DNA of 64,000 nucleotides from Rossellomorea vietnamensis (GCF_001305855.1 NZ_LIXZ01000009.1:1-64000), one strand, 5' to 3'; numbered from the stretch's first letter, positions 27,529 to 37,154 are shown. Notes: a model not told the origin generated them from the letters alone. Program-made: numbers and translations.

Positions 27529-28285
27529 GTTTCTCAAGCTCCTTCCAGATGGATTGGAAAAATTCAGGATATGCTTCATGATTCCTGACTTCGAAGGGCA
27601 TCAATCCCTTTAACGGCTGGGGTACGTCGAATATGATATGGACACGCCCCGGTTTCGAACCGAATAGAATGATGCGGTCACTCATGGAGATCGCTTCCCC
27701 GATATCATGGGTGACGAGGATGGCCGTTTTTCCGAAGGACTTTAAAGTGGAAAACACTAGATCCTCTAACTTCAATTTCGTTTGATAATCGAGTGCAGAG
27801 AAAGGTTCATCCAGGAGTAGTAATTGAGGCTCGGTGATGAGTGTCCGGATCAGTGCGACCCGTTGACGCATCCCCCCTGATAATTCCCGTGGGTAAGAGG
27901 TCTCTACTCCCTCGAGGCCCATTTCCCTCAATAAAGCATGTGCTTCTTTTCTTTTATCCTCGGTCAGGTTCCCCATAATGGCCAAGCCGAGAAAAATATT
28001 CTCTTCAATGGTCTTCCACGGAAAGAGATAGTCCTGCTGAAGCATATATCCCAACTTCTTCTTCATATTCCTGATTGGCTTATCGTTTAATGTTACAGTT
28101 CCTTCCGTCGGCTGAATGAGCCCGGCGACAATGGAAAGAAGCGTCGTCTTTCCGCATCCCGACGGTCCGATGAATGAGACGAATTCACCTTCTTCCACCT
28201 GCATTGAGATATCTGTGAGGGCATGGGTGGCCGTTTTCGGTGAGAAGTAGGTGTGGTGGACGGAATCGATCAATAGAAAGTTCAC
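27509..28285 (-). CDS. ytlC: ABC transporter ATP-binding protein YtlC
   Basis: 258 aa. Walker [11 protein letters not shown]-loop [10 protein letters not shown], signature LSGGMRQR, Walker B LLLLDEPF and switch H in VTHDIGE. It energises import with YtlA and YtlD; the three genes form one minus-strand operon as in B. subtilis ytlABCD. Confidence 0.93.
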   Translation of the reverse strand: MNFLLIDSVHHTYFSPKTATHALTDISMQVEEGEFVSFIGPSGCGKTTLLSIVAGLIQPTEGTVTLNDKPIRNMKKKLGYMLQQDYLFPWKTIEENIFLGLAIMGNLTEDKRKEAHALLREMGLEGVETSYPRELSGGMRQRVALIRTLITEPQLLLLDEPFSALDYQTKLKLEDLVFSTLKSFGKTAILVTHDIGEAISMSDRIILFGSKPGRVHIIFDVPQPLKGLMPFEVRNHEAYPEFFQSIWKELEKLESRID

Positions 28286-28323
28286 TGTTTTAAGCCTCCA
28301 TTTTCGGATTTTTTACAACGGAA

Positions 28324-28343
28324 GGGCTGACGTGTGTCAGCCC
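28324..28343 (-). other. Hairpin between ytlA and ytlC
   Basis: Perfect 8-bp inverted repeat GGGCTGAC / GTCAGCCC with a 4-nt loop just after the ytlA stop. No T-run follows on the minus strand, so it is more likely an mRNA-stability or partial-termination element than a full terminator. Confidence 0.6.
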
Positions 28344-28353
28344 CCGGGTATTG

Positions 28354-29355
28354 CTACTTTGCTACTTTTTCAGCAATGGAAGTGTTTACGAGCGTTTTGT
28401 GATCGATGGACTGAGGGAGTTCTCCTGCTTCATCCATGATGGCTTGAAGATTGTTCCACTCTTCTTCATCCAGGATCGGGTCTGTTGCGAAAGAGCCTTG
28501 TGATTTATACCGGTCGACAACCGTTTCGATTAAATCCACTTTTGTATCTTCGAAGTAAGGCTCAATCACTTTGGCGATATCGGCCGCTGAATGTTCTTCC
28601 ACCCATTGCTGTGCTTTGTAAAGGGCTTTCGTGAATTTCTCCACCGTTTCTTTGTTTTCTTTCATGTAACTGTCTTTCGCCATGAAGGTCGTGTACGGTA
28701 CATGCCCTGATTCCGTGCCAAAGGAAGCGACGATATGTCCTTTTCCTTCTTGTTCAAAGATCGAGGCTGTCGGTTCGAACAATTGGACGTAGTCGCCGGT
28801 ACCAGATGCAAAGGCATTGGCAATATTGGCAAAATCAATGTTCTGGATCAGATTTAAATCGTTTTGGGGATCGATGCCATGGTTCTTCAATACGAATTCC
28901 CCGACCATCTGCGGCATGCCGCCTTTACGCTGTCCAAGGAAGGTTGAACCCTTCAACTGATCCCATTCGAAGTTCTCCACCTTTTCCCTGGAGACAAGGA
29001 ACGTACCGTCGGTTTGGGTCAATTGAGCAAAGTTGATGACCGGATCATCCGACCCCTGCGCATGGACATAGATGGACGTTTCAGAGCCGACCAATGCGAC
29101 ATCGGCACCGTTTGATAAGAGGGTGGTCATCGTCTTATCCCCGCCCCATGTGGTGGTCAGTTTAATGTCGAGCCCTTCTTCTTTAAAGAATCCTTTTTCA
29201 ATCGCTACATATTCAGGTGCATAAAAAATTGAGCGGGTCACTTCCGCTACACGAACCTTTTGGACAGCCTCCTCTTTTTCTCCACATGCAGTCAATCCGA
29301 TGGTCAACATGAGAATGAGGAGTACACCTAGACCACTTTTAAGCCATTTTTTCAA
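28354..29355 (-). CDS. ytlA: ABC transporter substrate-binding lipoprotein YtlA
   Basis: 333 aa with a lipoprotein signal and lipobox LTAC (Cys24). NMT1/SsuA-like binding fold: RSIFYAPEYVAIEKGFFKEEGLDIKL is typical of riboflavin-, thiamine-precursor- or sulfonate-binding members. The exact ligand is unknown. First gene of ytlA-C-D. Confidence 0.9.
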   Translation of the reverse strand: MKKWLKSGLGVLLILMLTIGLTACGEKEEAVQKVRVAEVTRSIFYAPEYVAIEKGFFKEEGLDIKLTTTWGGDKTMTTLLSNGADVALVGSETSIYVHAQGSDDPVINFAQLTQTDGTFLVSREKVENFEWDQLKGSTFLGQRKGGMPQMVGEFVLKNHGIDPQNDLNLIQNIDFANIANAFASGTGDYVQLFEPTASIFEQEGKGHIVASFGTESGHVPYTTFMAKDSYMKENKETVEKFTKALYKAQQWVEEHSAADIAKVIEPYFEDTKVDLIETVVDRYKSQGSFATDPILDEEEWNNLQAIMDEAGELPQSIDHKTLVNTSIAEKVAK

Positions 29356-29483
29356 TTCAATCTTCCTCCTTTAATCCTTGCGGGTAATCGATATGGGGAT
29401 GAGTGCAGCTCTCTTCGCCTTGTTTATCTATCCGGCGGAAGGGTAGGATGGTCATAAAGCTCTTTCGCATCGGCTATTTAGAT

Positions 29484-29512
29484 TTGCTAAAATATTCTAT
29501 GTACAGTATAAA
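29484..29512 (+). promoter_or_regulatory. ytmA promoter (SigA type)
   Basis: TTGCTA (29484-29489), 17-nt spacer, TATAAA (29507-29512), 42 nt before the ytmA start. Confidence 0.6.
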
Positions 29513-29554
29513 AAATGTGTGAATACCCATTGCACGTGTTGAAAGGAAGAGAAT

Positions 29555-30337
29555 ATGAAGAACGGAACGATCGTAGAGAAAATCCTGTTTCCATCTCCGA
29601 ATCCACATGTTGAATTATATGAAATCACCTATATATCCTCGGGACTGAGGGTGAAGGGGTTACTGGCAGAGCCGTCTGTAAAGGGTTCATACGACGGTTT
29701 CCTCTATTTAAGAGGGGGGATCAAAGGCGTCGGGATGGTCAGGCCAGCCAGGATCGCTCAGTTCGCTTCTCAAGGATTCATCGTGTTTGCGCCCTATTAC
29801 AGGGGGAACCTTGGGGGAGAAGGGAATGAGGATTTTGCGGGGGATGACCGGGAGGATGCTGTTTCCGGCGTGGAGCTGTTGAAAGATCACCCCCGGGTCA
29901 CAAAGAATCGGATTCATGTATTCGGCTTTTCAAGAGGCGGTGTCATGGCCCTCCTGGCAGGAATCGAGTCGAGGGATGTGAGGTCCATCGTCACATGGGG
30001 TGGCGTGTCGGACATGTTCTTGACGTATGATGAACGAAAGGACATGCGCAGAATGATGAAAAGAGTGATCGGGGGCAGTCCGAATAAAGTCCCTGAAAGA
30101 TACGAATGGAGAACTCCCTTATATTCACTTGAAAATCTTGTGGCACCGGTCTTGATCATTCACGGCGAAAAAGATCAGAACGTTTCCGTCGAGCATGCAT
30201 ATAGATTAGAAAAAAGATTGAAAGAGCTCGGGAAGCAGGTTTCGTCCCATTACTTCAAAGAGTTTACCCACTACTTTCCGCCAAGGAAAAATCAAGAGAT
30301 CGTTTCCCTGCTTTGTTCATGGATGAAAATTCAATAA
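29555..30337 (+). CDS. ytmA: Prolyl-oligopeptidase-family alpha/beta hydrolase YtmA
   Basis: 260 aa. Nucleophile S126 in GFSRGG, Asp in HGEKDQNV and His in EFTHYF form the triad. There is no beta-propeller domain, so it is a short peptidase-S9-like hydrolase rather than a true oligopeptidase. AAAGGAAG precedes the ATG. Substrate unknown. ytmB follows 25 nt later. Confidence 0.88.
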   Translation: MKNGTIVEKILFPSPNPHVELYEITYISSGLRVKGLLAEPSVKGSYDGFLYLRGGIKGVGMVRPARIAQFASQGFIVFAPYYRGNLGGEGNEDFAGDDREDAVSGVELLKDHPRVTKNRIHVFGFSRGGVMALLAGIESRDVRSIVTWGGVSDMFLTYDERKDMRRMMKRVIGGSPNKVPERYEWRTPLYSLENLVAPVLIIHGEKDQNVSVEHAYRLEKRLKELGKQVSSHYFKEFTHYFPPRKNQEIVSLLCSWMKIQ

Positions 30338-30362
30338 ATGAAAAGGATTGAGGTCATATAAG

Positions 30363-30605
30363 ATGGGCATGGGTCTGGAATTAAATACGATGATTGTGAC
30401 AAAAGGAAAAGAAGTGAGAAAAGAGGAGAATCTGTTTCAGCTTCAAAAGGACGGTTACCGCCTTTATCCGATGCATCTTCCCATTGATGTGAAAAAAACG
30501 AAGCACAGTGATCCCAGTGGTTTCGGAAGGATCGAAAAGATGGAGTGGAAAGATGATAAAACGACGATCGTCTACCGGTTGATTTCCCTCAATTCCACCA
30601 ATTAA
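30363..30605 (+). CDS. ytmB: DUF2584-family protein YtmB
   Basis: 80 aa starting MGMGLELNTMIVTKGKE, which matches Bacillus YtmB in length, sequence and place after ytmA. The frame is open further upstream (TTG 30348), but the shorter start agrees with the family. Function unknown. Confidence 0.85.
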   Translation: MGMGLELNTMIVTKGKEVRKEENLFQLQKDGYRLYPMHLPIDVKKTKHSDPSGFGRIEKMEWKDDKTTIVYRLISLNSTN

Positions 30606-30606
30606 T

Positions 30607-30646
30607 AAACGGAAGGCTGTAAACATAAGCTTACAGCCTTCCGTTT
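30607..30646. terminator. Bidirectional terminator ytmB / lipoprotein
   Basis: A 16-bp perfect stem starting AAACGGAAGGCTGTAA with an 8-nt loop, T/A flanks on both sides, between convergent genes. Confidence 0.92.
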
Positions 30647-30978
30647 TATTTGATTTCTTCATATAGTAGATAGCGGTTATCCTTTGTTTGTGCGATAAGA
30701 TAGTTTTTGTGGTCTTTTACGCTGTAAATGGGTGTACCTTTTGGAAGTGTATTAGCCGTAAAGTCATTGACGGGGTGATACTTGGTTTCGATCTTTTCTT
30801 TGATTGACCCCACTTTTTTATCAAGGGTCAGTTTCTTCTCCTCTGATACTTTCACGTACTCCTTGTCGTTCACGACCATCATATCCCCATAGCCACATAA
30901 TTCATACGATGCAGGTTTCTTCTCCCCGCAGGCACTCAATACGAATACACATAAAAGTAATACGGCCAGACGCTTCAT
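30646..30978 (-). CDS. Small lipoprotein of unknown function
   Basis: 110 aa with signal peptide and lipobox LSAC (Cys17). The mature part is lysine-rich, with a C-terminal beta-rich segment (GTPIYSVKDHKNYLIAQTKDNRYLLYEE). The ribosome binding site GGAGGAG is next to the ATG on the minus strand. I recognise no family. Confidence 0.8.
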   Translation of the reverse strand: MKRLAVLLLCVFVLSACGEKKPASYELCGYGDMMVVNDKEYVKVSEEKKLTLDKKVGSIKEKIETKYHPVNDFTANTLPKGTPIYSVKDHKNYLIAQTKDNRYLLYEEIK

Positions 30979-31094
30979 ATGTCTCCTCCTTTTCCATTGT
31001 GCACATACTCAAAAGATATTCAGGCTTGTACGCTAACATGAATTTTTTTACTCTTTTTTTACGGAAATTGTGCTTCCCTAATTCTTCTGATTTG

Positions 31095-31123
31095 TGTAAA
31101 CTTAATGGTACAAGTAGTTTACA
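31095..31123 (+). promoter_or_regulatory. Candidate BirA operator of bioY
   Basis: Inverted repeat TGTAAACT-N13-AGTTTACA ending 19 nt before the bioY ATG. The sequence and half-site distance fit the BirA boxes of Firmicute biotin genes. A role in biotin repression is inferred. Confidence 0.6.
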
Positions 31124-31142
31124 TACACAAGGGGGATTTAAC

Positions 31143-31703
31143 ATGAATGGAGAAAAACTGCGGATGATCATTCACTGTGCCATCTTTGCTGCAATGACAG
31201 GAATACTCGCACAGATTGAAATACCACTGCCACTCGTTCCCATCAGCGGTCAAACTCTGGCTGTCGGGATCACGGCCACCATTCTTGGAAGCAGATACGG
31301 GGCCCTGTCCTTGATTTGCTATGCGGCACTCGGGGCAGTAGGGGTCCCTGTATTTGCTGGATTCAGTGGAGGGGCACAGGTGCTGGTCGGTCCGACGGGA
31401 GGATATATCTTCGGATTTATCATTGCGGCTTACTTTACAGGATTCATTCTTGAAAAAACGAAATTTACGATTCCGATGGCGATGATCGCCAATACGGTCG
31501 GCATGGTCATCACGCTGATCCTTGGTACCATCCAACTGAAATTTGTGGCGGATCTGGGCTGGAGTCAGGCGATGGCAGCGGGGGTTTATCCGTTTATCGT
31601 CGTTGGACTGATTAAAGCATTCCTGGCGAGCTGGATCGGCATCACCGTAAGAAAACGGTTGGTACAGGCGAAATTGATCCAGAACCGGAATGTTGCAGCA
31701 TAA
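31143..31703 (+). CDS. bioY: Biotin transporter substrate-binding subunit BioY
   Basis: 186 aa with about six membrane spans. Motifs typical of BioY include PLPLVPISGQTLAVG and GPTGGYIFGF. It is the S-component of an ECF biotin transporter; no EcfT/EcfA genes adjoin. ATG 31143 has AAGGGGG upstream; the frame extends back into non-coding DNA and the long version is spurious. Confidence 0.93.
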   Translation: MNGEKLRMIIHCAIFAAMTGILAQIEIPLPLVPISGQTLAVGITATILGSRYGALSLICYAALGAVGVPVFAGFSGGAQVLVGPTGGYIFGFIIAAYFTGFILEKTKFTIPMAMIANTVGMVITLILGTIQLKFVADLGWSQAMAAGVYPFIVVGLIKAFLASWIGITVRKRLVQAKLIQNRNVAA

Positions 31704-31708
31704 GAAAA

Positions 31709-31745
31709 AAAGTGGACTCCTATTTTTAGGAATCCACTTTTTTTC
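31709..31745. terminator. Terminator bioY / GNAT gene
   Basis: AGTGGACTCCTA pairs TAGGAATCCACT with one mismatch, flanked by A-run and T-run; serves both convergent genes. Confidence 0.88.
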
Positions 31746-32535
31746 ATTTGAATTTATACATTGACCAATAGCCGATATCTTTAAATCCGATACGCTTATA
31801 AATTTTTCCTGCTTCAGGATTATCATAAAAAAGACATAGTTCTTTTCCTTCGTTCAAAACGTCCCGGCAGAGCTTTGTCATGCATTCGGTGGCGTAGCCC
31901 TTTTTCTTATATTGGGGATGGGTACATACGGCGACGATCATGGCGGACATGCTGTTCTCCGCTGTGGTGGAAGCGGAAGAAACAAACTTTCCATCTTGTT
32001 CGACGAAGTAGCTGCGGGCTACCCCTTTTACCATCCCGTGCCTTCGTTTATCCACTGTAAAACTTCCTCCGCTGAATTCAGGGATGGCGTTTAAAAGCTC
32101 TACCAGTTGCGGTAAATCAGTGATAGTGGCCTCTTTCACATGGGGCAGGTCGTGGTCATCCATGGAAGAGGTATTGTCGCATTTAGCATAATACATATGC
32201 CTCTTCGAATCGATCTTCCTTGATAAGAAGGGTTCAACTTCAGTGACAATCTGCTTTAATCCTGAAACGATGCTGTAGTCTTCCGTCCCGTTGATGATAG
32301 CGGCGAATCCTTCTGCGTCGAAATCCCCCATGGAAAAAGGGATGAAGTTTTCACGGTATTTAAGGAGGATCCCCCTTAAGTTTCCTTCATCATCAAAATC
32401 TCCCCAGATCTTCTGGAAATCCTGCTCATATCCAAAGGCTTCGATGTCTCCGATGATAAATAAATTCTCAGCAGGCTGCTGCTGAATGAGTTGCTGACAT
32501 ATAGCATGATCTTTCTCTGTAAGCTGTCTGATCAT
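31744..32535 (-). CDS. GNAT-family N-acetyltransferase
   Basis: 263 aa. The C-terminal GNAT domain shows the acetyl-CoA loop VCTHPQYKKKGYATECM (R/Q-x-x-G-x-G/A type) and the final beta motif YKRIGFKDIGYWSMYKF. The N-terminal half is a second, degenerate GNAT-like domain. Substrate unknown. Confidence 0.88.
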   Translation of the reverse strand: MIRQLTEKDHAICQQLIQQQPAENLFIIGDIEAFGYEQDFQKIWGDFDDEGNLRGILLKYRENFIPFSMGDFDAEGFAAIINGTEDYSIVSGLKQIVTEVEPFLSRKIDSKRHMYYAKCDNTSSMDDHDLPHVKEATITDLPQLVELLNAIPEFSGGSFTVDKRRHGMVKGVARSYFVEQDGKFVSSASTTAENSMSAMIVAVCTHPQYKKKGYATECMTKLCRDVLNEGKELCLFYDNPEAGKIYKRIGFKDIGYWSMYKFK

Positions 32536-32642
32536 CTTTATTCCCCCTGTGAAATTTAATCATAATCATACCAAAATTAGTAATATTTAGTAAAGTGTTA
32601 TTTTTCATTGGATTTTGAAAAAAGAATAGGGAAAAGGTAATG

Positions 32643-32668
32643 GTTTTAAAATTCACATTATAGGGAAA
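32643..32668 (+). promoter_or_regulatory. Possible SigB promoter
   Basis: GTTTTA (32643-32648), 14 nt, GGGAAA (32663-32668) resembles the SigB consensus GTTTAA-N13-15-GGGTAT. It is 50 nt before the small membrane protein gene. Weak by itself. Confidence 0.35.
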
Positions 32669-32717
32669 CTTATGAGCAACAACAGTTTTTCTATATTAGT
32701 TCTAAGGAGGAGCACAC

Positions 32718-32867
32718 ATGCTTTGGACCATCATCGGAATCTTATTAGTTCTTTGGTTACTAGGATTGATCTTTAAAATCGGTGGAGCAGTCATCCATGT
32801 TCTACTGATCATCGCCGTTGTCGTATTCTTATTCAACAGAATCACCGGCCGTAAAAAAGGGCTATAA
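32718..32867 (+). CDS. lmo0937-family small membrane protein
   Basis: 49 codons: MLWTIIGILLVLWLLGLIF then a second hydrophobic stretch and a basic end (GRKKGL). This is the lmo0937/DUF5670 family of tiny two-span proteins. AAGGAGG lies 7 nt before the ATG. Function unknown; relatives are often stress-related. Confidence 0.85.
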   Translation: MLWTIIGILLVLWLLGLIFKIGGAVIHVLLIIAVVVFLFNRITGRKKGL

Positions 32868-32874
32868 CGATAAC

Positions 32875-32910
32875 AAAGGTCCGTCCCTCAAAGTTGAGGG
32901 ACGGACCTTT
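32875..32910. terminator. Terminator of the GGGACGGACCT family (copy 1)
   Basis: A 17-bp perfect inverted repeat starting AAAGGTCCGTCCC and ending GGGACGGACCTTT. It lies between the small membrane protein gene and convergent pckA. The stem core recurs at 39056, 42903 and 54063. Confidence 0.85.
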
Positions 32911-32924
32911 GTATGTGAAATGAT

Positions 32925-34514
32925 TTATTTAACGGTCGGACCGCCTTTTTGCTCGATGTCTGAAGGGACGTTCGAGAATTTCTTGAAGTTCTCGTTGAAT
33001 TTGTGAGCAAGTTCTTTTGCTTTTACTTCATAGGCCGCTTCATTGGACCATGTCTTCTTAGGTTGAAGCACTTCGTCAGGAACACCTGGTACGTGAACCG
33101 GGATGTTCAGGCCGAAAATTTCGTCTGTTGCCGTTTCCACATTCGTAAGCTCACCCTCAAGGGCTGCCTGGATCATGGCGCGGGTGTAGGATAGCTTCAT
33201 ACGGTTCCCAACTCCGTACTCTCCGCCGGTCCAACCGGTGTTCACAAGGAATACCTGAGCATTGTGCTCGTCGATCTTCTTACCAAGCATCTCTGCATAG
33301 CGAGTGGCAGGAAGCGGAAGGAACGGTGAACCGAAGCATGTAGAGAATGTTGCTTGTGGTGACGTGATTCCACGTTCTGTACCTGCAAGCTTCGATGTAT
33401 AACCGCTTAAGAAATGGTACATTGCCTGTTCTTTCGTCAGCTTGCTGATCGGGGGCAGTACCCCGAATGCGTCAGCTGTTAAGAATACAATTGTATTTGG
33501 ATGTCCTGCGATACTTGGCTCCACGATGTTTTCCATCGCTTGAAGGGGGTAGGCAGCACGCGTGTTTTCTGTTAAAGTGTTATCATCATAATCCGCGATG
33601 CGGGACAGATCACCAAGAACGACATTTTCAAGGACGGAACCGAAACGGATCGCATCAAAGATCTGAGGTTCTTTTTCACGAGTCAGGCCGATGCACTTCG
33701 CGTAGCAGCCGCCTTCGATGTTGAATACACCGTTAGGGGACCAGCCGTGCTCATCGTCACCGATCAAACGGCGGTTGGGATCTGCGGATAGAGTCGTTTT
33801 CCCTGTACCGGACAATCCGAAGAACAACGCTACATCGCCTTCACGACCGACGTTCGAAGAGCAATGCATGGAAAGGATATCGGATTCAGGAAGTACATAG
33901 TTCATGACCGAGAAGATGGATTTCTTCATTTCACCGGCATATTCCGTACCGCCGATCAATACGATCCGTTTTTCAAATGAAACGATGATGAACGTTTCAG
34001 AGTGGGTGCCGTCGACTTCAGGGTCAGCTTTGAAGTTCGGAGCTGAAATCACGGTGAATTCGGATTGATGATCTTTCAGTTCTTCTGTTTGAGGACGGAT
34101 GAATAATTGGTGGGCAAACAGATTATGCCACGCGAACTCATTGATCACTTGAATCGGTAGTCTATGTTTAGGGTCTGCGCCTGCGAACCCTTTAAAGGAG
34201 AAGACTTCTTCTTTTTCTTTTAAGTATGCGATGACTTTCGTATATAATTTATCGAATGATTCCATGGATATCGGTTGATTGACAGAACCCCACTCGATTT
34301 TATCCTTCGTAGTTGGTTCTTCCACAATAAATTTATCTTTAGGAGAGCGTCCTGTGTATTTACCAGTTTCTGCTCTGACTGCACCTGATGATGTTAAAAC
34401 GCCTTCATTTCGTTGAAGGACCTTTTCGACTAGTTGCGAAACAGATAATTGTTCCTGAATGTTTTGACCGTTAAGTAATTCTGTTAATTCATTAGACATG
34501 CTCACTGAATTCAT
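32925..34514 (-). CDS. pckA: Phosphoenolpyruvate carboxykinase (ATP) PckA
   Basis: It converts oxaloacetate and ATP to PEP for gluconeogenesis. P-loop [11 protein letters not shown], metal motif GDDEHGW, and the family blocks FAWHNLFA and NTGWTGG are visible. 529 aa (B. subtilis 527). Start ATG after AAAGGAAGG. It is divergent from metK, as in B. subtilis. A CcpN-type operator overlaps its promoter. Confidence 0.96.
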   Translation of the reverse strand: MNSVSMSNELTELLNGQNIQEQLSVSQLVEKVLQRNEGVLTSSGAVRAETGKYTGRSPKDKFIVEEPTTKDKIEWGSVNQPISMESFDKLYTKVIAYLKEKEEVFSFKGFAGADPKHRLPIQVINEFAWHNLFAHQLFIRPQTEELKDHQSEFTVISAPNFKADPEVDGTHSETFIIVSFEKRIVLIGGTEYAGEMKKSIFSVMNYVLPESDILSMHCSSNVGREGDVALFFGLSGTGKTTLSADPNRRLIGDDEHGWSPNGVFNIEGGCYAKCIGLTREKEPQIFDAIRFGSVLENVVLGDLSRIADYDDNTLTENTRAAYPLQAMENIVEPSIAGHPNTIVFLTADAFGVLPPISKLTKEQAMYHFLSGYTSKLAGTERGITSPQATFSTCFGSPFLPLPATRYAEMLGKKIDEHNAQVFLVNTGWTGGEYGVGNRMKLSYTRAMIQAALEGELTNVETATDEIFGLNIPVHVPGVPDEVLQPKKTWSNEAAYEVKAKELAHKFNENFKKFSNVPSDIEQKGGPTVK

Positions 34515-34569
34515 TAGAACCCTTCCTTTATATAAATTTATTTAATGGTATCGTTTTCTTCACAAAAAT

Positions 34570-34597
34570 AGTATAACACAATCAAGCTATTAGTCTA
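34570..34597 (-). promoter_or_regulatory. pckA promoter with CcpN-type operator
   Basis: On the minus strand: TAGACT (-35, 34592-34597), 16 nt, TATACT (-10, 34570-34575). The 11-mer TGTGTTATACT (34570-34580) covers the -10 and fits the CcpN consensus TRTGHYATAYW at every position. CcpN represses pckA and gapB during glycolytic growth in B. subtilis. Confidence 0.65.
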
Positions 34598-34786
34598 TAC
34601 TATTTATTTAATTTTATAATGTGTCTTCATTTTGTCACATTTCTTGACCGAATAAAGCTTGTTTCTTCTTATTTATATGAAACACATTGTGCAATGTTTA
34701 GCCTCATTACCCCATTAGGTTATTTTAATGAAGAAAAACAGGCTGAAATCATGAAATGAATGGTTAAACCTGTCATTCAAAAAAAG

Positions 34787-34815
34787 TTGACACCACTTGT
34801 CCTAACCGTTATCAT
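34787..34815 (+). promoter_or_regulatory. metK leader promoter (SigA type)
   Basis: Perfect TTGACA (34787-34792), 17-nt spacer, TATCAT (34810-34815), just before the S-box aptamer. Confidence 0.75.
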
Positions 34816-34832
34816 TGTTCCTTGAACGGATA

Positions 34833-35046
34833 CTCTTATCCTGAGCTGGTGGAGGGAGCAGACCCTATGAAACCCAGCAACCTGCTAAATAGTGAATGGA
34901 TCTCATTTTCTAAATGATCCGATTAAGCGAAGGTGCTAAACTGAGGCAAGGTCTCTAAAACCTTGAACGATAAGAGAGAAAAGGCGCGGCTATGATCTGA
35001 AACCTTTCCTCTGAAGCTTTTTTCCTGAGGAAGGGTTTTTTCTGTT
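34833..35046 (+). promoter_or_regulatory. SAM-I riboswitch (S-box) controlling metK
   Basis: P1 helix CTCTTATC (34833-34840) / GATAAGAG (34969-34976). S-box hallmarks include GAGGGAGCAGACC, ATGAAACCCAGCAACC, the GAAGGTGCTAAAC block and the AAGGTCTC segment. An 11-bp terminator stem AACCTTTCCTC / GAGGAAGGGTT (35001-35037) with T-run follows. SAM binding would favour the terminator and lower metK expression. Confidence 0.95.
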
Positions 35047-35191
35047 TATAGTGGACCACATGCACATAAATCATGATTTATTTATAAAAGAATCATGTTT
35101 ACTTCATACTACTTAGGGAAATGAGTACCGTATCTGTTTACTGTTTTGTCAGAAGAATATTTCTGGCAAATATGCTTAAGGAGGAACCTTG

Positions 35192-36394
35192 ATGTCAACT
35201 AAACGTCGTCTGTTTACATCTGAGTCCGTAACCGAAGGACATCCAGATAAAATTTGTGACCAAATCTCTGATTCAATTCTTGATGCAATTCTTACCAATG
35301 ATCCGAATGCCCGTGTAGCGTGCGAAACGTCTGTCACAACGGGTCTCGTTCTGGTTGCCGGTGAAATCACTACGAATACGTATGTCGATATTCCAAAAAT
35401 CGTTCGCGAAACAATCCGTGAAATTGGCTACACCCGTGCGAAATATGGCTTTGATGCTGAGACATGTGCCGTTCTTACATCCATTGATGAGCAGTCGGCT
35501 GATATCGCCCAAGGTGTCGATCAGGCCCTTGAAGCACGTGAAGGTCAAATGACGGATGAAGAAATCGATGCCATCGGTGCAGGTGACCAAGGGCTGATGT
35601 TTGGTTTCGCTTGTAATGAAACGAAAGAGCTTATGCCTCTTCCGATTTCCCTTGCACACAAAATTTCCCGTCGCTTAACAGAAGTTCGTAAAGAAGAGAT
35701 CCTTCCTTACCTTCGTCCTGACGGAAAAACACAAGTTACCGTTGAATATGATGAAAACGACAAGCCTGTCCGCATCGACACGATCGTTATCTCGACTCAG
35801 CATCACCCTGAAGTGACGCTTGAGCAAATCCAACGTAACCTGAAAGAGTATGTCATCGACCCGGTTGTACCGAAAGAATTGATCGATGAGGAAACAAAAT
35901 ACTTTATCAACCCTACTGGCCGCTTCGTAATCGGTGGACCACAAGGTGATGCGGGACTCACTGGACGTAAGATCATCGTTGACACATACGGCGGATACGC
36001 TCGTCACGGTGGCGGTGCATTCTCTGGTAAGGATGCAACGAAAGTGGACCGTTCAGCAGCTTATGCAGCACGTTATGTAGCGAAAAACATCGTGGCAGCA
36101 GGACTTGCTGAAAAATGTGAAGTTCAATTAGCGTATGCAATCGGGGTTGCGAAGCCCGTATCCATCTCTGTTGATACATTTGGAACTGGGAAAGTATCAG
36201 AAGATGTTCTAATTGACGTTGTCAGCAATAACTTTGACCTGCGTCCTGCAGGAATCATCAAAATGCTTGACCTTCGTCGTCCGATCTACAAGCAGACAGC
36301 TGCTTACGGACACTTCGGCCGTAACGACATCGATCTTCCTTGGGAACGCACGAACAAAGCGGAAGCATTAAAAGTAGAAGCACTGGGCGAATAA
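35192..36394 (+). CDS. metK: S-adenosylmethionine synthase MetK
   Basis: It makes SAM from methionine and [21 protein letters not shown] at the N-terminus, [10 protein letters not shown] near 117 and [16 protein letters not shown] near 264 are family signatures. ATG 35192 is 7 nt after AAGGAGG and gives 400 aa, the B. subtilis length; TTG 35189 is less likely. Control is through the SAM riboswitch upstream. Confidence 0.97.
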   Translation: MSTKRRLFTSESVTEGHPDKICDQISDSILDAILTNDPNARVACETSVTTGLVLVAGEITTNTYVDIPKIVRETIREIGYTRAKYGFDAETCAVLTSIDEQSADIAQGVDQALEAREGQMTDEEIDAIGAGDQGLMFGFACNETKELMPLPISLAHKISRRLTEVRKEEILPYLRPDGKTQVTVEYDENDKPVRIDTIVISTQHHPEVTLEQIQRNLKEYVIDPVVPKELIDEETKYFINPTGRFVIGGPQGDAGLTGRKIIVDTYGGYARHGGGAFSGKDATKVDRSAAYAARYVAKNIVAAGLAEKCEVQLAYAIGVAKPVSISVDTFGTGKVSEDVLIDVVSNNFDLRPAGIIKMLDLRRPIYKQTAAYGHFGRNDIDLPWERTNKAEALKVEALGE

Positions 36395-36407
36395 AGGAAG
36401 ATAGAAG

Positions 36408-36440
36408 AGACCAACACCTTTTCGGGTGTTGGTCTTTTTG
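36408..36440 (+). terminator. metK terminator
   Basis: AGACCAACACC / GGTGTTGGTCT, 11-bp stem, 6-nt loop, then TTTT. Confidence 0.9.
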
Positions 36441-36554
36441 GTGAATTCCTATGTAGGAGGGCAAAACTGTTGAAACTTCCTACCGAAAGGTGCCATGCAA
36501 GAAAATCTTCCATGAGTATTCTCAGGGAGGATGGGGTATCCCAAGTATAGGAAG

Positions 36555-37070
36555 TTAAAACGGTTTAATGCTCTTATAATATTGTCCTTTTTCTGCGTAT
36601 TCCCGGGATATACGCTTCATTTCGCTGATATCGTGCTCGTTAAGCTCCCTCACGACTTTGGCCGGCCGTCCGAACGCAAGGGTATTAGGAGGTATCACCT
36701 TCCCCTGTGGCACAAGGCTTCCTGCTCCGATGAAAGCCCCTTCACCGATTTCGGCATTGTCGAGGATGATGGAGCCCATGCCGATCAATGCCTTTTTCCT
36801 GATTTTGCAGCTATGGAGGATCACCCCGTGTCCTATGGTCACTTCATCTTCGAGGATAAGAGGGTTATTTGGACTCTGATGAAGAATGGAGTTATCCTGT
36901 ATATTTACCTTATCACCGATCTTAGTGGGAGCGACATCCCCCCTGATGACGGTATTGAACCAAATACTTGATTCTTCACCGATCTCCACGTCCCCGGAGA
37001 TGGTTACATAATCGGCGATGAATGCTGAATGTGCGATGATGGGTCTTTTATCGTAATATGGATAGAGCAT
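36555..37070 (-). CDS. ytoA: Gamma-carbonic-anhydrase-family protein YtoA
   Basis: 171 aa. A left-handed beta-helix of hexapeptide repeats with putative zinc histidines in NSILHQS and in GHGVILHSC. Length and sequence match Bacillus YtoA. Carbonic anhydrase activity is uncertain for this subgroup. It is divergent from ytpA. Confidence 0.88.
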   Translation of the reverse strand: MLYPYYDKRPIIAHSAFIADYVTISGDVEIGEESSIWFNTVIRGDVAPTKIGDKVNIQDNSILHQSPNNPLILEDEVTIGHGVILHSCKIRKKALIGMGSIILDNAEIGEGAFIGAGSLVPQGKVIPPNTLAFGRPAKVVRELNEHDISEMKRISREYAEKGQYYKSIKPF

Positions 37071-37154
37071 TTTTTACTACCCCTTTCAATAATATTTATT
37101 ATAATAATGGTAGCAGAATTCTTTCATGGAGAGAACTACAAAGGAGGATTTGTC

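Noticed and set aside
29356-29554. Riboswitch upstream of ytlA
   Set aside because: I looked for thiamine-, SAM- and cobalamin-type signatures on the minus strand and found none.
36470-36550. 26-codon ORF with TTG start and a good ribosome binding site after metK
   Set aside because: Too short, no recognised relatives, and follows a terminator without a visible promoter.
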